A DNA stretch of 40,037 nucleotides, taken from contig JAGZQF010000027.1 of the NCBI GenBank assembly GCA_018382295.1, positions 1-40,037 on the forward strand. The letters are read 5' to 3'. This document shows, piece after piece, positions 24,079 to 31,014 of this stretch. The number at the start of each line of letters is the position of its first letter. Within the stretch, counting starts at the first letter, position 1. The translations under genes were made by a program, and so were the position numbers. The stretch is from Collinsella sp. GTDB taxonomy: Bacteria; Actinomycetota; Coriobacteriia; Coriobacteriales; Coriobacteriaceae. The notes below the pieces were generated by a model, which was not told where the DNA came from, searched no databases, and saw only the letters and a list, made by a program, of their open reading frames with translations.

Positions 24079-24143
24079 GCGCTTCTCTTGACGGAGAGTA
24101 TTTCCGTCTCGTTTTGCCGGCAACTTCTACGATAGGAGCTACC

Positions 24144-25505
24144 TTGTCTCGACTGAACAAAGGGGCCGCGGAGCAGCGTTTTCCACTGCCCGCCTTGCTC
24201 CAAAAGCTAGCCTGCGCCATGGCCGTGGCGCTCGCGCTGGTGTGCGCAGGGGCATATGCGCCCACGACCGCCCAGGCGCTTGAGACCGCAAAGATTACCG
24301 CCCGACCCAACACTGGTTCGGGCAGCGCTGTGGTCGGCGGTACCGAGACGCGCATTACCTGGGAGGTCCAGGCCGATGCCGACGAGGAGCTGAGCGGTCT
24401 TTCGCTGACGTTTGTCGACGGCACGACGTTTGGTACCGATGACACGCGATTGACGATGCTCTCGGGCGAGGACCTCATGGATCGTACGCCCATGAAGCCC
24501 ACGTGCAAGGCTGACGGCCAGACGCTCAAGATCGACTTTGGCGAGACGGCGCCTGCCGGCGGCTTTTTCCGTGTCGAGGTTTACGGCGTGACCTTCCCCG
24601 TCGAGGGCGGCGATGAGGCCTTTAGCGGCACCTGCACTTTGGCCGATGGCTCGACCAAGAAGATCTCCAAGATTCCGTCGGTGGAGATCAAGGGCGTGAC
24701 GGCATTCGATAACTTCCTGGCCGATCTTAAGGAGCAGCCGTGGGTCGAGGCCTGGAACTCCAATATGTTCCTGCGCCTGTTCTTAAACCCGGTCATTTTG
24801 GTCCAAAGCCTGCCGATCGTCTTTAAGGGCTTCCTTATGTCGCTCTCGATCGTGCTTGTGGCGTTTCCGCTGGCAATTCCCTTTGGCTTTGCCTTGTCGC
24901 TCATGCGCATCTCCAAGTCGCGCATCCTGCGCTGCCTCGCCGGCATCTATGTGAATATCATCCGCGGTACGCCGGCGTTCCTGCAGATCTATATCGCGTT
25001 CTTCGGTCTGCCGTTGGCCGGCGTCAAGGTTGATGACTACGTGCTTGGCGTTATCGTCATGGCCATGAACTCGTCTGCGTACCTGTGCGAGATTTTCCGT
25101 GCCGGTATTCAGTCGATCCCCAAGGGCCAGAACGAGGCTGCTCGCTCGCTGGGCATGAATGCCTTCCAGACACTGCTCTACGTTATGATTCCGCAGACGT
25201 TCCGCAATGTTTTGCCTACGCTGACCAGCGAGTTTATCTTGCTTTACAAGGATACGTCGCTGCTTGCGGCCGTGGGCGTGGTCGAGATCGTCATGAACGC
25301 CCGTACCATCGTGGCCACGACGGGCTCCATTACACCGTACGTGGTTGCCGCCCTGTTCTATCTGGTCATCACCCTGCCGCTCGCTCGCTTGGTGAGCGGT
25401 CTTGAGGCGAGGCTTTTGGGCACGGCCGAGACCAAGAAGAAGCGTCCCGCCAAGAGCGCCGGACAGGTTGTCGCGACGCCTGCCGATCACATCGCCGGTC
25501 TGTAA
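24144..25505 (+). CDS. Amino acid ABC transporter permease with an N-terminal extracytoplasmic domain
   Basis: 453-residue membrane protein. Residues to about 45 contain a signal-like hydrophobic segment (LACAMAVALALVCAGAYAP), followed by a soluble beta-rich domain of roughly 150 residues (KITARPNTGSGSAVVGG...). Only then comes the HisM/GlnP-type permease (about 230-430), with the EAA loop QNEAARSLGMNAFQTLLYV contacting the ATPase. The TTG at 24144 is chosen because AGGAG is five bases upstream; the longer frame overlaps the terminator. The extra domain is unusual for this family and could help present substrate or contact the wall. The ATPase gene follows after 12 bases. Confidence 0.9.
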   Translation: MSRLNKGAAEQRFPLPALLQKLACAMAVALALVCAGAYAPTTAQALETAKITARPNTGSGSAVVGGTETRITWEVQADADEELSGLSLTFVDGTTFGTDDTRLTMLSGEDLMDRTPMKPTCKADGQTLKIDFGETAPAGGFFRVEVYGVTFPVEGGDEAFSGTCTLADGSTKKISKIPSVEIKGVTAFDNFLADLKEQPWVEAWNSNMFLRLFLNPVILVQSLPIVFKGFLMSLSIVLVAFPLAIPFGFALSLMRISKSRILRCLAGIYVNIIRGTPAFLQIYIAFFGLPLAGVKVDDYVLGVIVMAMNSSAYLCEIFRAGIQSIPKGQNEAARSLGMNAFQTLLYVMIPQTFRNVLPTLTSEFILLYKDTSLLAAVGVVEIVMNARTIVATTGSITPYVVAALFYLVITLPLARLVSGLEARLLGTAETKKKRPAKSAGQVVATPADHIAGL

Positions 25506-25517
25506 GGAGGTCCTATC

Positions 25518-26270
25518 ATGAGCGAAACCAATAACTCGAACGAGGTCGTCGTCAGCATCAAGAACCTCCAGAAGGCCTTTGGCGACAACGTGGTCCTGCG
25601 CGATATCGATCTGGATGTGCATAAGGGCGAGGTCGTTGTGGTCTTGGGCCCCTCGGGCTCGGGCAAGTCGACGATGCTTCGCTGCATCAATCGTCTGGAG
25701 CATCCCACGAGCGGCTCGATTATCGTCGAGGGTGTGGACGTGTGCGCCAAGGGCGTCGACCTTAACAAGGTGCGCACGCATCTGGGTATGGTGTTCCAGC
25801 AGTTCAATTTGTTCCCGCACCTCTCAGTCAAAAAGAACGTCATGCTCGCGCAGCAGAAGGTGCTCAAGCGCAGCAAGGAAGAGGCCGAGAAGATCGCCGT
25901 CGAGGAGCTGACCAAGGTCGGTCTTGCCGAGCGTATCGACTTTATGCCGAGTCAGCTTTCGGGCGGCCAGCAGCAGCGCGTTGCCATCGCCCGCGCCCTG
26001 TCGATGAACCCGCACGTCATGCTCTTTGACGAGGCTACCTCGGCGCTCGACCCTGAGCTCGTGCGCGACGTCTTGGGCGTCATGCGCGACCTGGCGCGCG
26101 ACGGTATGACCATGATCGTCGTGACGCACGAGATGGGCTTTGCTCGCGATGTCGCCGACCGCGTCGTCTTTATGGACGGCGGCGTCATTGTGGAAGAGGG
26201 TACGCCGAGCGAGGTCTTCGACCACCCCAAGAGCGAGCGCACCAAGGCGTTCTTGGGCAATATCTCGTAG
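25518..26270 (+). CDS. Amino acid ABC transporter ATP-binding protein
   Basis: 250-residue ATPase of the GlnQ/HisP class. Walker A is GPSGSGKSTMLR, the Q-loop MVFQQFNLFPHL, the signature LSGGQQQRVAIARAL, Walker B VMLFDEATSALD and the switch His in VVTHEMGFA. The ATG at 25518 follows TAAGGAGG. It ends the importer operon, followed by a strong terminator. Confidence 0.95.
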   Translation: MSETNNSNEVVVSIKNLQKAFGDNVVLRDIDLDVHKGEVVVVLGPSGSGKSTMLRCINRLEHPTSGSIIVEGVDVCAKGVDLNKVRTHLGMVFQQFNLFPHLSVKKNVMLAQQKVLKRSKEEAEKIAVEELTKVGLAERIDFMPSQLSGGQQQRVAIARALSMNPHVMLFDEATSALDPELVRDVLGVMRDLARDGMTMIVVTHEMGFARDVADRVVFMDGGVIVEEGTPSEVFDHPKSERTKAFLGNIS

Positions 26271-26293
26271 CCGGTTGATGTAACTGCCGTTAT

Positions 26294-26335
26294 AAAAGAG
26301 CGGGGGCTGGACTTGAATCCAGCCCCCGCTCTTTT
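26294..26335. terminator. Strong bidirectional terminator
   Basis: An 18-bp perfect stem (26294-26311 with 26318-26335) starts with AAAAGAGC and ends with GCTCTTTT around a 6-base loop. It separates the ABC operon from the convergent flavodoxin gene. Confidence 0.95.
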
Positions 26336-26387
26336 GTAGGGATAAGGATGTGCTTTGATGCAGACTCTTTTGGAGGTCCTGGGTTCG

Positions 26388-26807
26388 TTACGCGAGCTCG
26401 GCTCCGAGGGCCTTGCAAGCGGTCTCGCCCTCATCGTCGGGCGCATCGTAGCAAATGACGGAATCGACGACATTGACGCCCGCCTCGTCGGCATCGGCCT
26501 TCCAGTTGTCCATCCACTCGCCCTCGGCCCACGAATAAGAGCCAAAGAGGACGACCTTCTTGTCGCCGAGGGTCTCCTTGACCTCATCCCACATGGGCTG
26601 GAACTCATCGTATTCAAGCTCCTCGGAACCCATGGCGGGGCAGCCGAAGGCGAAGGCATCATATTCGGCGACCTTGTCGGCAGAGAAGTCGGCGCAGGAG
26701 ATGACCTCTGCCTCGGCGCCGGCACCGGTTGCGCCCTCGGCAACGAAGTTTGCCATGGCCTCGGTGTTGCCTGTACCGCTCCAGTAGACGACTGCGATCT
26801 TGCTCAT
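26388..26807 (-). CDS. Flavodoxin
   Basis: 139-residue FMN electron carrier. The phosphate-binding loop is VVYWSGTGNTEAMA near the N-terminus, followed by FGCPAMGSEELE and the second FMN loop GSYSWAEGEWMDNW. The ATG at 26807 has GAAAGGAAG upstream. It follows the DUF3793 gene in the same direction by 46 bases. Flavodoxins commonly replace ferredoxin under iron shortage, which agrees with its neighbour but is not shown by a site I can name. Confidence 0.93.
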   Translation of the reverse strand: MSKIAVVYWSGTGNTEAMANFVAEGATGAGAEAEVISCADFSADKVAEYDAFAFGCPAMGSEELEYDEFQPMWDEVKETLGDKKVVLFGSYSWAEGEWMDNWKADADEAGVNVVDSVICYDAPDDEGETACKALGAELA

Positions 26808-26853
26808 ATGTCTTCCTTTCGGTTGTGCGGCGTGCGGCCGCGTTTTGTATGCT

Positions 26854-27558
26854 CTATCGGGTTGCCTGGACAAGTTGTCCCAGAGTGCAGCCCTGTTGAT
26901 AGATGTAGGTAAGGTATTGCGTGCATGCGCGATAGGAATCGAAGGTCGTGAGCGCCTGCTCAACGTTTGTGTATACCTTCCATGCGCCAAAGACCTTATA
27001 GTTTTCGCCGTGCTGGACGATAAACTGATGGACATCTTCGTAGGGATAGCCCAAAAAATAGCCAATTTCGTGGGGAAACTCGCACATGCACCCCGTATCG
27101 CAGTGCCTATTTCGCGCGAGCGCGCAGACGCTGCCGTCATAGGCACTCTCTGCGGCATTGCTGCTTGCCAGTGTGATGCGCGCGGCGAGATGCACCAGGG
27201 ACGCGGGCAGGTTGTGGACATCGTAACCTTCGGCGGCAAGCGCCGTCGTGGCGCGGGGGTCGGAGAGGTATCGCATGAGGTCTGCAGGGCGGTACACATA
27301 GATGAGCGCTCCGCAGGGGCGCCAGACCAAAACGCTCATATGGATCCCGAGTGGCTGGAGCTCGCAGTTGCATTGGGCTATGACGGCGAGCAGGCGAGAG
27401 CGTCGCTCTTCGATATGGGCGGCGCTGGGTTTTCCGTTTTGGTTGGCGTAAACGCCGGGATAGGTAAAGAGCGAAGCCGGCTTGATACCTGCGAGCGTAG
27501 GGGAGCAGTTGCGCACGACAGCCGTTTGGTATGTTGGGATGTCAATGGTTCGAGTCAC
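26854..27558 (-). CDS. DUF3793 family protein
   Basis: 234-residue cytoplasmic protein. It is recognised as DUF3793 by the Cys-containing segment CDTGCMCEFPHEIGYFLGYP, followed by DVHQFIVQHGENYKVFGAWKVY, and its frequent pairing with flavodoxin genes. Function is unknown; links to iron or haem/flavin redox metabolism have been suggested by context only. The GTG at 27558 follows AAAGGGG by six bases. It is transcribed with flavodoxin, divergent from the HMA-domain gene. Confidence 0.85.
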   Translation of the reverse strand: MTRTIDIPTYQTAVVRNCSPTLAGIKPASLFTYPGVYANQNGKPSAAHIEERRSRLLAVIAQCNCELQPLGIHMSVLVWRPCGALIYVYRPADLMRYLSDPRATTALAAEGYDVHNLPASLVHLAARITLASSNAAESAYDGSVCALARNRHCDTGCMCEFPHEIGYFLGYPYEDVHQFIVQHGENYKVFGAWKVYTNVEQALTTFDSYRACTQYLTYIYQQGCTLGQLVQATR

Positions 27559-27597
27559 GATGCCCCTTTCGGGTCCTCAGTTGTTAGCCAAGGAAAA

Positions 27598-27625
27598 CTT
27601 ATACACGAAAGTAAGCCACGGTCAA
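27598..27625 (-). promoter_or_regulatory. Promoter of the DUF3793-flavodoxin operon
   Basis: On the minus strand TTGACC (27620-27625) and TATAAG (27598-27603) are separated by 16 bases. Confidence 0.6.
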
Positions 27626-27686
27626 CAAAAAAGTTTGAAGAGGGAAACTAATTGACCGAACGGACACGATTTTGGGTTAAGATGGG

Positions 27687-27705
27687 GACACCCCATGGGG
27701 GTATC
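27687..27705 (+). promoter_or_regulatory. CsoR-like copper operator
   Basis: GACACCCC-ATG-GGGGTATC is a near-perfect palindrome (one mismatch), close to the Bacillus copZA CsoR site (core TACCC...GGGTA). It lies 29 bases before the ATG of the HMA-domain gene and just after a candidate promoter (TTGACC at about 27653). Confidence 0.6.
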
Positions 27706-27733
27706 TAGATAGTGCTACTTGAAAGGGGAACGC

Positions 27734-28117
27734 ATGAGCGACTTGCTCAACCCTGCGAATCTCATCGTGTTGGCCGTCATTGCCGTCGGCATGTTTTTTG
27801 GACTGCGTCGCATTGTCGCTTCGACACACGGAAAGAGCTGCTGCAGCGATGGCACGAGCGGTAAGAAGGCCAAGAAGGTAGTGGTTGCGGATACCGATCC
27901 GTCCCACTACCCCTATAGCGATGAGCTGCTCATCGGCGGCATGAGCTGTGACGGCTGCGCTCAGAACGTAGCCAATGCCCTCAATGCGCTGGATGGCGTG
28001 TGGGCAACGGTGACGTATGCGGACCACACAGCGCGCGTGCGCTCCAAGCGGCCGATCGATCGCGGTGTCCTTGAGGCTGCCGTGAGAGATGCGGGTTACT
28101 ACGTCATGACGCTGTAG
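27734..28117 (+). CDS. Membrane-anchored HMA heavy-metal-binding protein
   Basis: 127 residues. A single transmembrane helix is near the N-terminus (LIVLAVIAVGMFFGL), followed by a Cys pair (GKSCCSDG) as seen in FeoB-associated Cys-rich proteins, and then an HMA domain with the metal-binding GMSCDGCAQNV (CxxC). The domain ends in AAVRDAGYYV, typical of CopZ-like folds. The ATG at 27734 has GAAAGGGG upstream. The CsoR-like operator suggests copper control. A role as a membrane-bound copper chaperone is inferred; no P-type ATPase is in the window. Confidence 0.82.
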   Translation: MSDLLNPANLIVLAVIAVGMFFGLRRIVASTHGKSCCSDGTSGKKAKKVVVADTDPSHYPYSDELLIGGMSCDGCAQNVANALNALDGVWATVTYADHTARVRSKRPIDRGVLEAAVRDAGYYVMTL

Positions 28118-28143
28118 GCCTTGCCTTGGATGCGCGTCCTTGT

Positions 28144-28569
28144 CTAGGCTCGTCCGCGTAGCTCGATGTCCTGGATGTCGTCGAAGTCGATGGCGATATC
28201 TTTGAGCTTGAGGAGTTTGAAAGCAGGGAGCGCCTCGTCGAGGATGCCGGTGCGGCTGCGATAGCCGTATGTATCGTAATAGGTGACACGAACCAAGTCG
28301 CCACGCTTGAGGCCCTCGAGCTTTTTCGAAAGTTCGAGGGCTTTTTCTTCTGTGAGTTCGCATTTTGGCTCGGCGGTGATCTCTTGTTTACGCACGAGCT
28401 CGTAGTATCCCGTGAGGGCGGCAAAGGGCATAAACTGCGCGGCACGGCCGGCACGGACGGTGCCGTTGGCGGTGAGCTTTGGGTCGGCGGAGCGACGTCT
28501 TCCCTCGGGGTCCGCTAGGCGTTCAAAAGGCGTCGGTGGCCGCATCGGCTGTTGTTGGGACTTAGGCAC
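28144..28569 (-). CDS. YolD-like family protein
   Basis: 141 residues. GRAAQFMPFAALTGYYELV is the YolD-like signature and the C-terminal half has the small beta domain with VRVTYYDTYGYRSRTG. Such genes usually follow a UV-damage polymerase gene, as here, and are thought to help translesion synthesis. The GTG at 28569 (GGAGG five bases upstream) overlaps the polymerase stop by eight bases, showing translational coupling; a TTG at 28581 is the alternative. Confidence 0.78.
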   Translation of the reverse strand: MPKSQQQPMRPPTPFERLADPEGRRRSADPKLTANGTVRAGRAAQFMPFAALTGYYELVRKQEITAEPKCELTEEKALELSKKLEGLKRGDLVRVTYYDTYGYRSRTGILDEALPAFKLLKLKDIAIDFDDIQDIELRGRA

Positions 28570-30067
28570 GATGTCCTCCAACTTGTTCGTTGCGTTCGCG
28601 CGCGGTGGCGCCGGCGGTAAAGCTTAATCCCTTGACGAGCGCGTTCTTGCCGTACTTGCCTTTCACGGCCAGGACGGCGCGCGCCAGGTCGCGCTCGCGC
28701 TCATCGGCCTCGATATCGCTGAACAGATCGATGGTGGCAAATTCCTCGGGCATGAGGTTGCCAAATCCCAGGTTGATGCGCTTGACCGGTCGTTTGGGAT
28801 CGACAGTCTGCGCCCAGAGCTCATCGAAATAGCCCATGATCTTCTTAAACGAATTGGTACGCTCGGGCAGCTTTCGCGAGGCGTTAGAGTGCGCAAAGAG
28901 TGCGGCATAGCCACCGCGCGGTTTGCCGCCATGCTCTCCCACAAAAATGCCATCGATTGCCTGCGCTTCGCGCACCAGGCGACGCCGTTCGTCATCGCGC
29001 TGGACGGGCTTGGGCGCACGGGGCGCGAGCTCGGGGCCGGCGGTTGCGGTGGGTTCGATACTCGATGTGCTCGAGCGCAGGTGCCCGCATCCGTCCACAT
29101 ACTGCGCTGTACCGCTGGCGTCGAGGCGGCGTATGTCGGCGCGTTCGCTCGCGTAGCCCACAAAGAGCGAGATGCTGTCACAGACCACGTGCTTATCGAC
29201 CAAGTCTAAAACGGCGTTGTCGACCATCTCGCGCAAGACGGTATAGGCCTGTTCGTAGGCATAACCCTTCGAGAGCACCTGTCCTGTGGTGGTCGAAGTT
29301 GCTTGCGGGCGATAGGCTTGGATATCGGCGATGGTTGTCGGCTCGCGCCCGAAGGCATGGTCGATGAGATATTCGGCATTGACGCCGAGCTCGTCGTAAA
29401 GCAGGTTTTCGTCGAGCGCCGCGACGCCCATCAGATCGTAGACGCCGTATTTCTCGAGGCGGGCTGCCACGCCGGGACCGATGCCCCAGATATCGGTGAT
29501 GGGACGATGGGGCCAGATCTCCTTGCGAAAGGTCTCGTCGTCGAGTATGCCGATGCGGCTGGGTACGTGCTTGGCGGTAATGTCGAGCGCTACCTTGGCC
29601 TGGAATAGGTTGGGGCCGATGCCGACCGTCGCCGTGATGCCGGTGCGCGCGAGGACCTCGTCGCGCAGCGTGCAGGCGAACCCTTCAGCATCGGTGTGAT
29701 AGAGGTCCAGATAGGGCGTCACGTCGATAAAGCACTCATCGATGGAGTAGACGTGCACGTCCTGGGGGCTGACGTATTCCAGATAGATACCGTAGATTTT
29801 CGCCGACACCTCCATGTAATGCTGCATGCGTGGTACGGCCGTGATGTAGTCGATGCCATCGGGAATTTCGAACAGACGGCAGCGATTGTGTATCCCGAGG
29901 TCCTTCATGGCCTGCGTGATGGCAAGGCAGATGGTCGTGCGTCCGCGCGATTCGTCGGCAACGACCAGGTTGGTGGTGAGCGGATCGAGCCCACGGTCGA
30001 CGCACTCGACGCTGGCATAAAACGTCTTGAGGTCGATGCAGATATAGGTGTGCTGCTCGTGCGCCAT
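28562..30067 (-). CDS. Y-family (UmuC/UvrX-like) translesion DNA polymerase
   Basis: 501 residues. Palm motifs are ICIDLKTFYASVECV (catalytic Asp) and VYSIDECFIDVTPY (SIDE, catalytic Asp-Glu), with ITATVGIGPNLFQAK and DIWGIGPGVAARLEKYG as the fingers/thumb and helix-hairpin-helix. The steric-gate region YASVE is present. The domain order and extended C-terminus fit the UmuC/UvrX group rather than short DinB. The ATG at 30067 follows GGGAGG. A LexA box upstream predicts SOS induction, and the YolD-like gene is coupled. Confidence 0.92.
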   Translation of the reverse strand: MAHEQHTYICIDLKTFYASVECVDRGLDPLTTNLVVADESRGRTTICLAITQAMKDLGIHNRCRLFEIPDGIDYITAVPRMQHYMEVSAKIYGIYLEYVSPQDVHVYSIDECFIDVTPYLDLYHTDAEGFACTLRDEVLARTGITATVGIGPNLFQAKVALDITAKHVPSRIGILDDETFRKEIWPHRPITDIWGIGPGVAARLEKYGVYDLMGVAALDENLLYDELGVNAEYLIDHAFGREPTTIADIQAYRPQATSTTTGQVLSKGYAYEQAYTVLREMVDNAVLDLVDKHVVCDSISLFVGYASERADIRRLDASGTAQYVDGCGHLRSSTSSIEPTATAGPELAPRAPKPVQRDDERRRLVREAQAIDGIFVGEHGGKPRGGYAALFAHSNASRKLPERTNSFKKIMGYFDELWAQTVDPKRPVKRINLGFGNLMPEEFATIDLFSDIEADERERDLARAVLAVKGKYGKNALVKGLSFTAGATARERNEQVGGHRA

Positions 30068-30097
30068 CCGAGCCTCCCATCAAACACATGTTCTTAT

Positions 30098-30111
30098 CGA
30101 ATACCTGTTCG
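30098..30111 (-). promoter_or_regulatory. LexA (SOS) box upstream of the polymerase gene
   Basis: CGAATACCTGTTCG differs from the Gram-positive consensus CGAAC-N4-GTTCG at one position and lies 31 bases upstream of the polymerase start. Confidence 0.7.
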
Positions 30112-30140
30112 ATAATACCCGCTCACCCGGACATCGTCAA

Positions 30141-30157
30141 AACCTGTCCCTTTTTGG
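30141..30157 (+). repeat. 17-bp direct repeat, left copy
   Basis: AACCTGTCCCTTTTTGG is repeated exactly at 30875-30891, where it forms the right arm of a hairpin. The two copies flank the ADH-like gene. Confidence 0.85.
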
Positions 30158-30239
30158 CGGGTATGGTCGTGCGGCTGCATCGGGTTTTTAACGCAGCCCT
30201 AAAGAGCGCGAAACAGCTCGGAAAAGCTCGCTTCGTAGC

Positions 30240-30815
30240 ATGAGCCTAACGATCGATACCGCCTATACGCACGGAAGGGTTGTGGAAAAGATGGTCAATT
30301 ATGGGTTTGGTATGCCGACGCGCCTTGTTGCGGATGGAGACGTGGCTCGCTGGTGCGGACGATTGGTCGCTCACTACGGTGGCACCAAGGCGCTGGTCGT
30401 GTTGGGCGGTGACAAACATACGCACGATGAGCTCGTCTCGGCGGCGCTCGGCTCGCTTGATCGAGCTCTGCTCGAACGCGTGCTTTTTCGCTGCGGCTTG
30501 GTCGGGGGCGACGGGGGAGACGATTTGGTCGATGAGGCCGTGGCCCTGGCGACCGACGAAGGTGTGGACTTTGTCCTGGCGATCGGCGATGCCGATACTG
30601 CTGGCTTTGCGCGCGAGCTCGCGCGTCGCATGGCGGCTCTCGATGCCGGCGAAGACGGCTTTGTGCCTTATGGATGCATTGTCTCGGAGGGCAAGGTGCC
30701 TGCTGTCGTGGGCACCGGCGAGGTTCCCGTTTTTGCCATTATCGCGCCCGAACTGCTGGAGGGCATCGGGTCTCCTCTGCGCGAGTTGCTCGGCAGTGTG
30801 TGCGCCGCGGCCTAG
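30240..30815 (+). CDS. Truncated iron-alcohol-dehydrogenase-like protein
   Basis: 191 residues similar to only the N-terminal nucleotide-binding half of Fe-dependent alcohol dehydrogenases: NYGFGMPTRLVADGDV at the start, TKALVVLGGDKHTHD, and GVDFVLAIGDADTAGFARELA. In active enzymes the last motif is GGGSxxDxAK; here it is GDAD, so NAD binding is likely altered, and the metal-binding C-terminal domain is missing. It keeps a clean frame, so it may have a new role rather than be debris. The ATG at 30240 has a poor ribosome-binding site; ATG 30291 (GGAAGGG 11 bases upstream) fits the family start better. Confidence 0.6.
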   Translation: MSLTIDTAYTHGRVVEKMVNYGFGMPTRLVADGDVARWCGRLVAHYGGTKALVVLGGDKHTHDELVSAALGSLDRALLERVLFRCGLVGGDGGDDLVDEAVALATDEGVDFVLAIGDADTAGFARELARRMAALDAGEDGFVPYGCIVSEGKVPAVVGTGEVPVFAIIAPELLEGIGSPLRELLGSVCAAA

Positions 30816-30826
30816 TACCTGCCAGG

Positions 30827-30889
30827 AAGGGACAGGTTAATTTTGGTAGGTAAAGCGTTTGACCTGCCAAAATAAACCTGTCCCTTTTT
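30827..30889 (+). terminator. Long hairpin terminator
   Basis: Arms 30827-30851 and 30862-30886 pair over 25 positions with one mismatch and one G-T pair, followed by TTTTT. The outer arm GGGACAGGTT/AACCTGTCCC is a motif seen in REP-like hairpins. Confidence 0.85.
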
Positions 30890-30949
30890 GGTCGGTCGCC
30901 GTTTGAGGGCGGATTGGCAACGCTCGCTGATTGTAGTCTTGACCTGCGC

Positions 30950-30955
30950 TAGAAT
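30950..30955 (+). promoter_or_regulatory. Candidate -10 box of pgi
   Basis: TAGAAT, 59 bases upstream of the pgi ATG; the -35 region is weak. Confidence 0.35.
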
Positions 30956-31014
30956 AGTGGCATCTGAATGTCCGGGCGCATGGAGACGTGCGCCCGTATG
31001 CTGAGGAGGACTCT

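Noticed and set aside
23135..24529. 464-codon open frame antisense to the binding-protein gene
   Set aside because: Shadow frame; it crosses a terminator and has no family motif.
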